Assembly: GCF_013364155.1 (NCBI RefSeq)
Contig: NZ_CP054916.1
Coordinates: forward strand, 3,716,501 to 3,780,500
DNA from: Streptomyces sp. NA02950
GTDB taxonomy: Bacteria > Actinomycetota > Actinomycetes > Streptomycetales > Streptomycetaceae
Direction: 5' to 3'
Length of the DNA stretch: 64,000 nucleotides
Numbering within the stretch: position 1 is the first letter of the stretch; every line of letters starts with the position of its first letter. This document shows, one piece after another, positions 17,006-25,358 of this stretch. The position numbers and the translations under genes are program-made. The notes beneath the pieces were generated by a model. That model made no database searches. It saw only the letters and a program-made list of their open reading frames with translations, and was not told the DNA's origin.

Positions 17006-17144
17006 CCGATGCTCCTGTAGTGAATCATGTGCATGTCGTCGCTTCCTTCTTACGGTGTGCTGGTCACCCTTCCGACTGCTGCGGCGAGTGGGGGCGAGCG
17101 TGAGGAGAGACGCTCGGGTCTGTTCTCGCACGGGCTCGGAGGGG

Positions 17145-17989
17145 TCAGCGGAAGTCGACCGCGTGGTCTACAGTCCACTGGGCGAAGGTGCGGGCGGGGG
17201 TGCCGGTGACGCGGAGCACGGTGTCCTCGACAGGGGCAGGGCGGTCCACACCGGCAGCGAGATGGGCCAGGACGGCGTCCGCGAAATCCGGTGGCACGGT
17301 GGCATGCAGTGCCCTGCGCGCCGCATCGGGCGGTACTTCCTCGTACCGTACTGACCGCCCTGCGGCCGTCCCGACGATGTGCGCCTGCTGGCGCTGGGTG
17401 AGCGACTCGGGGCCAGTGACCACGTACGTCTGGCAGTGTGACCGGAGTCGGTCACGGCCGCCAACCCCACCGCCGCCACGTCGCCCTCGTGCACGGGCGC
17501 GGTCTCGGAGCGGGCATAGGGACCGCGGACGACGCCGGTGCGGACTCGTGCGGCCCAGCGCAGCGCGCCAGTGGCCAGGCTGCCCGCGCGGACGAAGGCC
17601 CAGCGCGGGCCCGAGACTGCGACCGCCGCCTCGACCCGGGCGCGATGCGCGGCGACGGGGTTGGCGGACGGCTGCCCGTCAACGACCGACGTCGAGGACA
17701 GCACGGTCAGCTGGCCGACGCCCGCGTCCCTGGCGGTGGCGGTGAACGCCTCGATGCCGCGGGGTTCGCAGTACAGGAAGACCTTGTCGACGCCTTCCAG
17801 GGCGGGCGCGAAGGTGTTCGGCTCGGCAAGATCGAGCGGCACCACCTCCGCCTCGTCCGGCAAGCCCTTGACGGCCGCCGGGGTACGGCTGCCCGCCCTC
17901 ACCCGTTCACCGCGCTCGGTCAGTGTGCGGGCGACGTGCCGGGCGAGGGTGCCACCGGCCCCGGTGACCAGGATCCGCACCGCGCTCAC
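17145..17989 (-). pseudogene. NmrA-like NAD(P)-binding reductase with one frameshift
   Basis: From a GTG at 17989 the protein reads SAVRILVTGAGGTLARHVAR (Rossmann GxxGxxG), then VDKVFLYCEPRGIEAFTATA and TVLSSTSVVDGQPSANPVAA, an NmrA/NAD(P)H-binding SDR-like enzyme. After AAVGLAAVTDSGHTA the frame is lost near 17430. The expected continuation (YVVTGPESLTQRQQAHIVGT, then YEEVPPDAARRALHATVPPD) is in another frame and ends at 17145. The total of 845 nt fits loss of a single base. The GTG start overlaps the stop of the upstream LLM by four bases. It may be a genuine inactivation or a sequencing error, since all other genes of the run are intact. Confidence 0.75.
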
Positions 17990-19065
17990 CGGCCGCCCGC
18001 GAACGCGGGCGCGATGCGCTCGGCGAAGAGCCTGAGGCCGCGCTCGACATCCGCCCGGGGCAGGTGTCCGGAGTGTACGGACAGCCCGACCGCGATGTCG
18101 TCGCCGTACCACTCGGCGATCTCGCCGAGTTGGCCGCGGACGTCGTCCGGGGTGCCGGCGAGAACCTGGTTCTCCGTCACCCTCTCGTCGAAGGCGGCGC
18201 CGTTGCGCACCGCAGCGGCGGCCATCTGATCGTAGCCCGGGTACTGGTCGCTCTTGACGGTGGTCCAGGCGCTGACGGCGGAGGCCATCTTCTCGCTCAT
18301 CTTCCGCTCCACGTACTCGCCCTGTAGGTACGCGGCCGCCCGGTCCTCGTCGACGAAACAGGGGAAGGTGAGGTCGATGCGCTCGGTGCCGGAAGCGTGT
18401 CCGGCGTCGGCCCGGGCCCGGCGGTAGATGCTCAGGGCTTCCTGAACCTTCTCCCGGGTGGCGGCCGAGGCGATGAGCTGGAGATGACGGCCCTGCTCAC
18501 CGGCCGTGCGGCAGGAGTCGAGGTTGCCGGTGCTGGCCACGAAGACCGGGGGATGCGGCTGCTGGGCAGGCTTCGGCAGCATGGTGACTGGGCCGAACTG
18601 GTGGAACGTACCGTTCCATTTCAGGTTGTCCTCGGTCCACAGCCGGACGCATGCCTCGACGCCCTCTTCGAAGCGGGCGCGGCTCTCGTCGAGAGGGATG
18701 CCGAACGCGGCGAACTCCTCGGGCAGGAAGGCCCGGCCGAAGCCCACGTCGAGTCGGCCACCGGAGATGTTGTCCAGCATGGCCAGCTGACCGGACAGCT
18801 TGACGGCGTGAGTGAACGCGGGGATGACAGCGCCGGTCGCGATCCGCAGCCGGCTGGTGCGGGCGGCGACCGCCGCGAGGAACGTGGTCGGGTCGGGGCT
18901 GTAGCCGCCGTAGTCGAAGAAGTAGTGCTCGACCAGTTTGACCTGGAAGTAGCCGAGTTCGTCGGCGAGCTCGGCGATGTGCAGGCCGTCGTCGTAGTAC
19001 TGGGTGGGGGTGGCCTCGCCGTCCGCTCCGCCCACGGTCGGGAAGAACACGATTCCGAATTTCAT
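17986..19065 (-). CDS. LLM-class flavin-dependent monooxygenase
   Basis: This 359-residue luciferase-like enzyme (MKFGIVFFPTVGG, FQVKLVEHYFFDYGGYSPDP, IATGAVIPAFTHAVKLSGQL, GRLDVGFGRAFLPEEFAAFG) is a paralogue of the protein at 11563. It needs reduced flavin, presumably from the reductase encoded at 12615. Its ATG at 19065 has GGGAGGG about 10 nt upstream. Its stop overlaps the start of the NmrA-like reductase gene, so the two are coupled. With an ABM 23 bp upstream it belongs to the oxidative tailoring operon read leftward from 20970. Exact chemistry (hydroxylation, epoxidation or Baeyer-Villiger) is not deducible here. Confidence 0.92.
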   Translation of the reverse strand: MKFGIVFFPTVGGADGEATPTQYYDDGLHIAELADELGYFQVKLVEHYFFDYGGYSPDPTTFLAAVAARTSRLRIATGAVIPAFTHAVKLSGQLAMLDNISGGRLDVGFGRAFLPEEFAAFGIPLDESRARFEEGVEACVRLWTEDNLKWNGTFHQFGPVTMLPKPAQQPHPPVFVASTGNLDSCRTAGEQGRHLQLIASAATREKVQEALSIYRRARADAGHASGTERIDLTFPCFVDEDRAAAYLQGEYVERKMSEKMASAVSAWTTVKSDQYPGYDQMAAAAVRNGAAFDERVTENQVLAGTPDDVRGQLGEIAEWYGDDIAVGLSVHSGHLPRADVERGLRLFAERIAPAFAGGR

Positions 19066-19088
19066 GGGGTTGTTGCCCTCCCGGCGGT

Positions 19089-19394
19089 TCAGGCCGCCGA
19101 CTCGTCGCATTCCAGCTGGAGCTCGTACAGGGCCGGGCTCACCTCGGTGATGGCGAGGACCTCGGGGAAGAAGGCGGTGTGCGCATCCATCCTCATGAAC
19201 TTCCGGTACTCCTCGACGCTCTCCCAACGGGCCACGTTGAGGTAGCGGGACGGGTCGTCCTGGTCGCGGACGAAGGTGTGGTCTATGTAACCGGGATGGT
19301 CCAGGGCCAGGTCGGACACCTTGTCGAAGAGGGCCTCGAACTGCTTGGCCGTGGTGCCGGGGCGCAGCCTGAACCTGTTGATCATGACGATCAC
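19089..19394 (-). CDS. antibiotic biosynthesis monooxygenase (ABM) domain protein
   Basis: The 101-residue protein is a dimeric alpha+beta-barrel (ABM) fold: IVMINRFRLRPGTTAKQFEA, then DHPGYIDHTFVRDQDDPSRY and LNVARWESVEEYRKFM. Family members include cofactor-free anthrone/quinol oxygenases and some ring cyclases of type II pathways. The GTG at 19394 is preceded by GGAGG at about nine bases. It lies between the SRPBCC-SnoaL gene (22-bp gap) and the LLM gene (23-bp gap). An oxygenase acting on a polyketide quinol or anthrone is the likely role; a cyclase role cannot be excluded. Confidence 0.88.
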   Translation of the reverse strand: MIVMINRFRLRPGTTAKQFEALFDKVSDLALDHPGYIDHTFVRDQDDPSRYLNVARWESVEEYRKFMRMDAHTAFFPEVLAITEVSPALYELQLECDESAA

Positions 19395-19415
19395 AAGGGG
19401 GACCTCCAGTCGGTG

Positions 19416-20663
19416 TCAGCGGACGTTGTCGTGGGAGACCAGGCGGTGGCGCACCTTCAGCCCTTGGGGGGTGCGGACCAGGACGTCGTCGACGGCGGTG
19501 CTCAGATAGAGCTGGGGGGCGCCGTCCTTGGCTGTGGAGTAAATGGCCGCGTAGTAGCGGGTGGTCACGGTCTCATCGTCGTAGGACACCAAGTCCACCA
19601 TGCCCAGCCAGTGCCGGCGCTGAAGGCCCTCACCGAAGATACGGTCCAGACCGGCGCGCATCCGCTTACGGATCTGGTCGCGGCCGATCCAGGGCTCGGG
19701 CCGGGCATTCTGCACGAACCGGCCATCCTCGGTGAAGGTGTCGGCCCAGCGTTCGGCCTCGCCGGAGTCGAGCAGGTACGCCTGGCGGGCGTAGAACTGC
19801 ACCACTTCGATGTAGAGCACCGGGTCCGTGCCGCCGCCAACCTGTTCTCTGACCTGCTGGACCGCCATGGTCGCCTCCGCCCTGAGAGCTGTACGAACCT
19901 TGTCCTTGATGCCGTCGATCGAGGTGCCTTCGCTCGCGCGGGGGGCGAGGACCGCGTGTCGGCGGGCGGTCAGCCTGACGCCCGCGGTGGTGGGGGTGAG
20001 TTCGAGGACCGAGGTGCTGACGGTCAGCAACGGGTCAGCGGTGAAATGCCGTTCGGCGATCCGCCTGCCGGGGACGCCGACTCGTACGGTTGTATCGTCC
20101 GGGTCCATCCGCGAGAGACGCCCGTACAGGTCCTCGGCGGCCAGCGGCAGTTCGGCGGAACTGCCGGCCGTCACCACGAGTCCGCCGGCGAGGTGGTCCT
20201 GTTCGGCCGCATCCCGCAGATGGCCGAGTTCGAGGTCGCTGTTGCGGTCGATGAGCGCGTCCAGCCCAGCCTGGAAGGACTCGTCGATGACCTGGTAGGC
20301 GTGGGTGAGGACGATCCGGGAGCGGTCCGCGTCGAGCGGTTCGATGTGCCACTCGCCGCTCAACGCGGCCAGGGGCGCCGAAGATCTCTCCTGACGGAAC
20401 GTCATACTCCGTCGCCCTGAGTCCAGTCGGACCCGCGACACCCAGGTCTTCACCTCGCCGCTGGCTCCCTGGGGTGCGCGCCAGATCTGGAGACGAAGTT
20501 CGCCGCCGTCCGTGCCGAGGGGCTCGATGTGCACCGTCTCGGGGAAGAAACGGGGCCACTGGGCGAAGTCGCTCACGATACCGAAGACGATGTCCGCGGG
20601 GGCCCTCACGGTGACGTCGTGCTCGGCGTGATGGACCGGCCGTCCGCCCGGCTCAGCCGACAT
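19416..20663 (-). CDS. SRPBCC aromatase/cyclase-like domain fused to SnoaL/NTF2-like domain
   Basis: The 415-residue protein combines two folds. Residues ~10-145 are an SRPBCC (START-like) cyclase domain (HDVTVRAPADIVFGIVSDFA, WPRFFPETVHIEPLG, IVLTHAYQVIDESFQAGLDA). Residues ~150-265 look like a degenerate second SRPBCC module. Residues ~275-415 are an NTF2/SnoaL-like domain (VVQFYARQAYLLDSGEAERW, ADTFTEDGRFV, VTTRYYAAIYSTA) of the type found in ring-hydroxylating and cyclase auxiliaries. It resembles the ARO/CYC at 26489 in its N-terminal half, suggesting duplication followed by fusion. The ATG at 20663 overlaps the stop of the upstream ABM gene by 11 bases. A later-ring cyclisation or aromatisation role is inferred. 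Confidence 0.82.
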   Translation of the reverse strand: MSAEPGGRPVHHAEHDVTVRAPADIVFGIVSDFAQWPRFFPETVHIEPLGTDGGELRLQIWRAPQGASGEVKTWVSRVRLDSGRRSMTFRQERSSAPLAALSGEWHIEPLDADRSRIVLTHAYQVIDESFQAGLDALIDRNSDLELGHLRDAAEQDHLAGGLVVTAGSSAELPLAAEDLYGRLSRMDPDDTTVRVGVPGRRIAERHFTADPLLTVSTSVLELTPTTAGVRLTARRHAVLAPRASEGTSIDGIKDKVRTALRAEATMAVQQVREQVGGGTDPVLYIEVVQFYARQAYLLDSGEAERWADTFTEDGRFVQNARPEPWIGRDQIRKRMRAGLDRIFGEGLQRRHWLGMVDLVSYDDETVTTRYYAAIYSTAKDGAPQLYLSTAVDDVLVRTPQGLKVRHRLVSHDNVR

Positions 20664-20970
20664 GGGGGGCCGTCCGGGTGGAGTGCTTGACCGACAGGAC
20701 GGCGGTGCTGGTGTCGGCGATGTGCCGAGCGGCTGTGCCCAGCTTGCCGATGATGTCCTGGAACTGCGGCTGGGCCGCCATGTGCCGGACCGACTCGTTG
20801 TTCTCCCAGTAACTGACTGATATGTGGATGAGCGGGTCATCGAGCGCGCGTACCAGCAGGTGCTTCAGGTAGCCGGGCTGGGCACGAAAGAATTCCGCGC
20901 TCTCTTCGAAGACGTCCCGGAATCCGTCGGATTCCGATTCCAGTCGGAACTCGCTGAGCAGAACGACCAT
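20653..20970 (-). CDS. antibiotic biosynthesis monooxygenase (ABM) domain protein
   Basis: This ~105-residue ABM-fold protein (VVLLSEFRLESESDGFRDVF, FFRAQPGYLKHLLVRALDDP, ISVSYWENNESVRHM) is the first gene of the leftward tailoring operon. The ATG at 20970 follows GGGAGG by seven bases and is preferred over upstream starts that lack such a site. Its 3' end overlaps the SRPBCC-SnoaL gene. Like its two paralogues at 19089 and 21189 it may be a cofactor-independent oxygenase or cyclase for the growing aromatic core. Three divergent ABM genes around one promoter region suggest successive oxidation steps. Confidence 0.87.
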   Translation of the reverse strand: MVVLLSEFRLESESDGFRDVFEESAEFFRAQPGYLKHLLVRALDDPLIHISVSYWENNESVRHMAAQPQFQDIIGKLGTAARHIADTSTAVLSVKHSTRTAPHVG

Positions 20971-21188
20971 TTCTGAACCTCCCGGGGGGACAGAATTCGA
21001 GCGCAAGGAACACTAGAAGCCACCGCCTCGGCCCCTGCTCGGAAGCCGCTCGGAAAGCGGTCCCGAGTATTCCCGAACATGTCTCCGAGTGGCTTCCGTG
21101 CATCGATCGAGTATGAGCCGAGGAGCGGACTTCCATACTTTCACGGTGCATCACACCGAATTCACATCGCCACACAAGGACGGATGAC
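20971..21188. promoter_or_regulatory. divergent promoter region with TCAC direct repeats (candidate SARP site)
   Basis: This 218-bp interval separates the two divergent biosynthetic operons. On the plus strand TCAC occurs at 21141, 21151 and 21162, a spacing of 10 and 11 bp, i.e. one helical turn. Tandem repeats of that period are how SARP activators are known to bind. A SARP gene lies at 27687. Which operon the repeats serve is uncertain: they end only ~24 bp before the rightward ATG at 21189, and in the leftward direction an AAGTAT sequence follows them directly. Confidence 0.5.
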
Positions 21189-21503
21189 ATGGCCGCGATC
21201 TTCGCGAACCCCCTCACGCTCAAGGACCCGGAGAACCAAGAGGCCGCCAAGGACCTGGAAGACACCATCACCGAGGCCGGCGCCTTCATGCGGCGCCAGC
21301 CCGGGTTCCGCCGGTTCCGGCTGGTCCGCTCCGTTAAGAACCCGGAGTGCTATCTGATCTACGCCGAGTGGGACGACCTCCACGTGCTGGAGACAGCCAT
21401 CGCCCGGCCGGACGTACGCTCCCGGGCGGCCCACGTCCGTGAGCTGACGCAGGGCGCGCCGAAAATCTACGAGGTGGTCACCGAGGCGGAACTGCCCGCG
21501 TGA
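21189..21503 (+). CDS. antibiotic biosynthesis monooxygenase (ABM) domain protein
   Basis: A 104-residue ABM-fold protein: IFANPLTLKDPENQEAAKDL, FMRRQPGFRRFRLVRSVKNP, CYLIYAEWDDLHVLETAIAR. It is the first gene of the rightward operon. The ATG at 21189 has AAGGACGG upstream. Its stop overlaps the start of the MBL-fold gene in a GTGA sequence, so the pair is coupled, which is compatible with oxidation and cyclisation acting on the same intermediate. It differs clearly in sequence from the two ABM proteins of the leftward operon. Confidence 0.86.
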   Translation: MAAIFANPLTLKDPENQEAAKDLEDTITEAGAFMRRQPGFRRFRLVRSVKNPECYLIYAEWDDLHVLETAIARPDVRSRAAHVRELTQGAPKIYEVVTEAELPA

Positions 21504-22423
21504 CCGCGCCTGGCGTGTCCCCGCGGCCGCGGGTGACGGAGGTCGCCGACCGGGTCTTCGCCTTCGTTCAGCCCGACGGGGGCTGGTGTCTGAGCAACGC
21601 AGGCGTCGTTGTGGGCGGCGACCAGCTCTGCGTGGTCGACACGGCCGCCACCGAGGCCAGAGCCCGCGCGCTGCACAACGCGGTCGGCCGGCTGAGCGCC
21701 TTGCCGCCGCGCTTTCTCGTGAACACCCATCATCACGGGGACCACACCTTCGGCAACTTCTTCTTCACTCCCGAGGCAACCGTCGTCTCCCACGACCTCG
21801 CACGGACGGAGATGGCGGAGAAACATCTCTCACTGTGCAAGGTGTGGCCGGAGGTCGACTGGGGGCACCTCGAACTGCGCCTCCCCGACCTCACGTTCTC
21901 CGACCGGCTCACCCTCCATCTCGGGGAAGAGACCGCCGAACTGCTGTATGTGGGACCGGCGCACTCGACCAACGATGTCGTGGTCTGGCTGCCAGAGCGC
22001 ACATGCCTGTTCGCCGGAGACGTCCTGCTGTCCGGCTGTACCCCGTTCTGTCTGATGGGGTCGCTGGCGGGCAGCCTACGGGCAGTGGCCCGGTTGCGCA
22101 CCCTCGGCGCCGAGACCATTGTGTGCGGGCACGGCCCGGTGTGTGGACCCGAGGTCTTCGACGCCACCGAGCAGTATCTGCTCTGGGTACGGCGGCTGGC
22201 TCGGGAGGGCATCGCGGCTGGCCTCGATCCGCTGGCCGTGGCACGGGAGACCCCGCTCGGGGAGTACGCCGCACTCGTCGACCCGGAACGGCTGGTCGCC
22301 AATCTGCACCGCGCCTACGCGGAGGAACGCGGCGCCCGGCCCGGCGAACGCATCGCCTCGGGACCGGTATTCCGCGAGATGGCCGTCTACAACGGCGGCC
22401 GCCCACTGCGCTGCCTGGCCTGA
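21500..22423 (+). CDS. metallo-beta-lactamase-fold cyclase/thioesterase (ActIV-like)
   Basis: The 307-residue MBL protein carries the zinc motif VNTHHHGDHTFGNFFF (HxHxDH) at about residues 74-79. Further ligands lie in YVGPAHSTNDVVVWLPE and CLFAGDVLLSG and a final CGHGP. In type II clusters such as actinorhodin an MBL-fold protein (ActIV) serves as second-ring cyclase with thioesterase character, and rishirilide/mensacarcin-type clusters carry a similar gene. This is therefore likely the cyclase releasing a bicyclic or tricyclic intermediate. The GTG at 21500 overlaps the preceding stop. A detoxifying hydrolase is an alternative but less likely given the position. Confidence 0.85.
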   Translation: MTAPGVSPRPRVTEVADRVFAFVQPDGGWCLSNAGVVVGGDQLCVVDTAATEARARALHNAVGRLSALPPRFLVNTHHHGDHTFGNFFFTPEATVVSHDLARTEMAEKHLSLCKVWPEVDWGHLELRLPDLTFSDRLTLHLGEETAELLYVGPAHSTNDVVVWLPERTCLFAGDVLLSGCTPFCLMGSLAGSLRAVARLRTLGAETIVCGHGPVCGPEVFDATEQYLLWVRRLAREGIAAGLDPLAVARETPLGEYAALVDPERLVANLHRAYAEERGARPGERIASGPVFREMAVYNGGRPLRCLA

Positions 22424-22457
22424 ATCACCCCTCACCGAGCAATGAGAGGAACATGCT

Positions 22458-23462
22458 GTGAAACTGTCGGTGGTCGAGCAGGCACCCGTAGTGGAAGGAC
22501 TCACCCCGGCCCACTCGCTGCGGCACAGCATCGAACTGGCCCGCCTCGCGGACCGCCTGGGGTACGAGCGCTTCTGGGTCGCCGAACATCATGCCGAGAT
22601 CTTCAACGCCGTACCCGCTCCGGAGATCCTCATCGCCCGGATCGCGGCGGAAACATCCGGGATCCGAGTCGGCTCGGGCGGGGTGCTGCTTTCGCTGTAC
22701 AGCCCGCTTAAGGTCGCCGAGGTCTTCCGCACCCTGCACGCCCTCTATCCGGACCGGATCGACCTCGGCATCGGCCGCGCCAACCGGGTCAAGCCGCCGG
22801 CGTTCGCGGCGCTGCGGAACGACACGGCCGGCGAGGCGCCGTCCTCGGCCGACCTATGGCTACGACTGGAACGACTGCGCGCCTATCTGACCCCGGACAG
22901 CGAACTTCCGTTCCCTGTCTCTCCCCAGATGCCCGGCGGGCCGACGCTGTGGCTGCTCGGGGCGAGCGTGTCCAGCGCCGAGGCGGCGGCCCGACTCGGA
23001 CTGCCCTACGCCTACGCGCACTTCATCGCGCCCCAGTTCACCCGGGCGGCGCTGGACACCTACCGGGCCGCCTTCGTACCGAGCCCGGGAGCCCCGTCGC
23101 CCCGCCCCATCCTGTCGATGGTGGTGTGCTGCGCGGAGACCGACACTGAGGCGCAACGGGTGTACGCCAGCCATCGGTTGTTCCACCGCCGGATGTCCCA
23201 GGGGGACGTACGGCTGCTGCCGCCGGCCGATGTCGCCGTGGCGGAGATGGACCGGCCGGGCCCCGACCCGCTGGCGGAGGAGTCCTTCGAGTGGCCGCGC
23301 TATGTGGTCGGCTCAGCGGACCGGGTCCGCGACCAGCTGACCAAGATCGCCGACGTCACGGGCGCCGAGGAGCTGGGCGTCGTGTCGGTGATCCACGATC
23401 AGCGCGACCGACTGCGCTCATACCGACTGCTCGCCGAGGCGTTCGAGCTCACTCCCCGGTGA
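22458..23462 (+). CDS. LLM-class flavin-dependent oxidoreductase (MsnO8/alkanal-type)
   Basis: A 334-residue luciferase-like protein of a different subgroup from those at 11563 and 17986: MKLSVVEQAPVVEGLTPAHS, LADRLGYERFWVAEHHAEIF, PEILIARIAAETSGIRVGSG, and the substrate-binding segment GRANRVKPPAF. This LLM subgroup (MsnO8-like) is represented in mensacarcin and rishirilide pathways, a statement from memory. It uses FMNH2 and O2. The GTG at 22458 has an AGAGGAA stretch upstream. It lies 34 bp after the MBL gene in the same operon. Epoxidation or Baeyer-Villiger oxidation of the ring system is possible. Confidence 0.9.
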   Translation: MKLSVVEQAPVVEGLTPAHSLRHSIELARLADRLGYERFWVAEHHAEIFNAVPAPEILIARIAAETSGIRVGSGGVLLSLYSPLKVAEVFRTLHALYPDRIDLGIGRANRVKPPAFAALRNDTAGEAPSSADLWLRLERLRAYLTPDSELPFPVSPQMPGGPTLWLLGASVSSAEAAARLGLPYAYAHFIAPQFTRAALDTYRAAFVPSPGAPSPRPILSMVVCCAETDTEAQRVYASHRLFHRRMSQGDVRLLPPADVAVAEMDRPGPDPLAEESFEWPRYVVGSADRVRDQLTKIADVTGAEELGVVSVIHDQRDRLRSYRLLAEAFELTPR

Positions 23463-23511
23463 CCCCGCGCCCAGGGCGGAGTGCCAGGCGCTCCCAAAGA
23501 AAGGAAACTCC

Positions 23512-24483
23512 GTGCGCGTCATCCGGTACCACTCCTACGGCGGCCCCGAGGTACTGACGATCGAGGAGACCGATGTCCCCCAACCGGGACCGGCCGAGGT
23601 GCTCATCAGAGCCGAAGCGATCGGGGTGAACTTCGTCGAGACACAGCGGCGGCGCGGCTCGGCACCGTTCCCCACCCCGCTGCCCAACGCCCCGCACGGC
23701 GATGTCGTGGGCACGGTGGTGGCGGCCGGGGCCGGGGTGACCAGCGTCGGGGTCGGTGACCGGGTAGCCGCGCCCGTCGCGGGAGAGGCGTACGCCGACT
23801 ACGCCGTCACCGATGCCACCTTCCTCGCCCCTATCCCGGCCGGCCTCGGCCTCGCCGAGGCCAGCGTCCTGGCCTCGCCCGCACAGACCGCGCTGTGCAC
23901 GCTCAAGACCGGACAGATCAAGCCTGGCGACACGGTACTGGTGCACGCCGCGTCCGGCTCCATCGGACATCTGGCACTGCGACTTGCCAAGGTCCTGGGT
24001 GCGGGAAAGGTCATCGGTACGGCGGGCTCGGCGCGCAAGCTCGACTTCGCCCGCGAGTACGGAGCCGACATCGCGGTCGACTACTCGGCCCCCGGCTGGG
24101 CCGACCGGGTGCGCGCGGCAACCGACGGGTGCGGCGTCGACGTGATCATCGATAGCGTCGGCGGCGACGTCCTGCGCCAGGGCATCGGACTGCTGGCCCC
24201 CTTCGGCCGGCTGGTGTTCTACGGCGCGGCCAGCGGCGACATACCCCGGATCTCCCCGATGGAGCTGATCGGCCTCCAGTTCGTGACCGGGTCCAGCCTG
24301 TGGGCCTGGTGGCAGCACCGACCCGACGAGGTCAGGGCCGGCCTCGACCAGCTGACCGGACTGCTCGCCTCGGGCGGACTGCGCGTCTCGCTCGGCACCA
24401 CGCTGGCGCTCACCGAGGCGGCCAAAGCCCACCAGCTGATCGAGGAGCGCGGTCACATCGGGCGCGTCCTGCTCATCCCGTGA
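23512..24483 (+). CDS. quinone oxidoreductase-type MDR enzyme
   Basis: The 323-residue medium-chain dehydrogenase/reductase lacks zinc ligands and matches NADPH:quinone oxidoreductases. The N-terminal GroES-like domain (VIRYHSYGGPEVLTIEETDV) is followed by VLVHAASGSIGHLALRLAKV (nucleotide binding) and VDVIIDSVGGDVLRQGIGLL. It probably reduces a quinone or enone intermediate. The GTG at 23512 follows AAAGGAA. It is spaced 49 bp from the LLM gene and 52 bp from the next SDR, consistent with one operon. Comparable NADPH:quinone reductases accompany LLM enzymes in related anthracene-type pathways. Confidence 0.9.
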   Translation: MRVIRYHSYGGPEVLTIEETDVPQPGPAEVLIRAEAIGVNFVETQRRRGSAPFPTPLPNAPHGDVVGTVVAAGAGVTSVGVGDRVAAPVAGEAYADYAVTDATFLAPIPAGLGLAEASVLASPAQTALCTLKTGQIKPGDTVLVHAASGSIGHLALRLAKVLGAGKVIGTAGSARKLDFAREYGADIAVDYSAPGWADRVRAATDGCGVDVIIDSVGGDVLRQGIGLLAPFGRLVFYGAASGDIPRISPMELIGLQFVTGSSLWAWWQHRPDEVRAGLDQLTGLLASGGLRVSLGTTLALTEAAKAHQLIEERGHIGRVLLIP

Positions 24484-24535
24484 ACCCGGCCTCCAGCCGA
24501 CGGGCCACCGACACATGTCCGAGGAGTCCTCGCCC

Positions 24536-25318
24536 ATGGATCTGCACCTGACCGGAAAAACCGCTGTCGTGACCGGCGGCAGCCGGGGCATCGGCCTGGC
24601 CATCGCACGTGGGCTCGCCGATGAAGGCGCACGCGTGGTCTGCGCGGCCCGTACGGCCGTCCCCGCACCGAAGAACAGCGGCATCATCGCCCTGGAAGTG
24701 GACCTGTCGACCCCGGAAGGGCCGCAACAGCTGGCCGACTACGCCCTGGAACAGCTCGGTGGCATCGACGTGCTGGTCAACAACGTCGGTGGGGGCACCA
24801 TCCCCGACCAGCCCTTCCCGAAGATCGACGACGAGCTCTGGTACGACGCGCTCAAGGTCACCTTCCTGAGCACGGTACGGACGACACGGGCGACGCTGCC
24901 GAGCCTGCTGGCGCGCCGGGGCAGCATCATCCACATCGGCTCGGTCGCCGCCCACACCCCGGACACCGGGCACATGCCGTATAGCGCGGCGAAGAGCGCG
25001 GCGCGCAACTTCACCGCCGCCCTGGCGAAGCAATACGCCGGCCAGGGGCTGCGGGTCAACACCATCGCGCCCGGTGTTGTCAACACCGGGCTGTGGACCT
25101 CGCCGGACGGGGCCGGGGACAAGCTGGCGAAGGATCTGGGCATTCCGCTGGCCGAGATCATCAAGGAAATGCCGAAGCTCGCCGGAATTCCCACCGGACG
25201 GGTCACGGAGCAGGGGGAGGTCGCCGCACTCGCTCTGCTGCTCGCCTCCGACCGGGTGCCCAATGTCACCGGTGCGGAATTCATCGTCGACGGTGCCATG
25301 ACGTCCGCGCGCACCTGA
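24536..25318 (+). CDS. short-chain dehydrogenase/reductase
   Basis: A 260-residue classical SDR: TGGSRGIGLAIARGLADEGA, NNVGGG in place of NNAG, catalytic Ser in IIHIGSVAAHTPDT, Tyr and Lys in MPYSAAKSAARNF, and TIAPGVVNTGLW. The ATG at 24536 is chosen over one at 24515 because GAGGAG lies nine bases upstream of it. Positioned between the quinone reductase and the ACP, it probably reduces a specific ketone on the tailored polyketide. It is not the C9 ketoreductase, which is encoded at 25647. Confidence 0.88.
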   Translation: MDLHLTGKTAVVTGGSRGIGLAIARGLADEGARVVCAARTAVPAPKNSGIIALEVDLSTPEGPQQLADYALEQLGGIDVLVNNVGGGTIPDQPFPKIDDELWYDALKVTFLSTVRTTRATLPSLLARRGSIIHIGSVAAHTPDTGHMPYSAAKSAARNFTAALAKQYAGQGLRVNTIAPGVVNTGLWTSPDGAGDKLAKDLGIPLAEIIKEMPKLAGIPTGRVTEQGEVAALALLLASDRVPNVTGAEFIVDGAMTSART

Positions 25319-25358
25319 CAGCCGGAGCAATCGAAGAGATGGACCAGGAGGGAACAGA

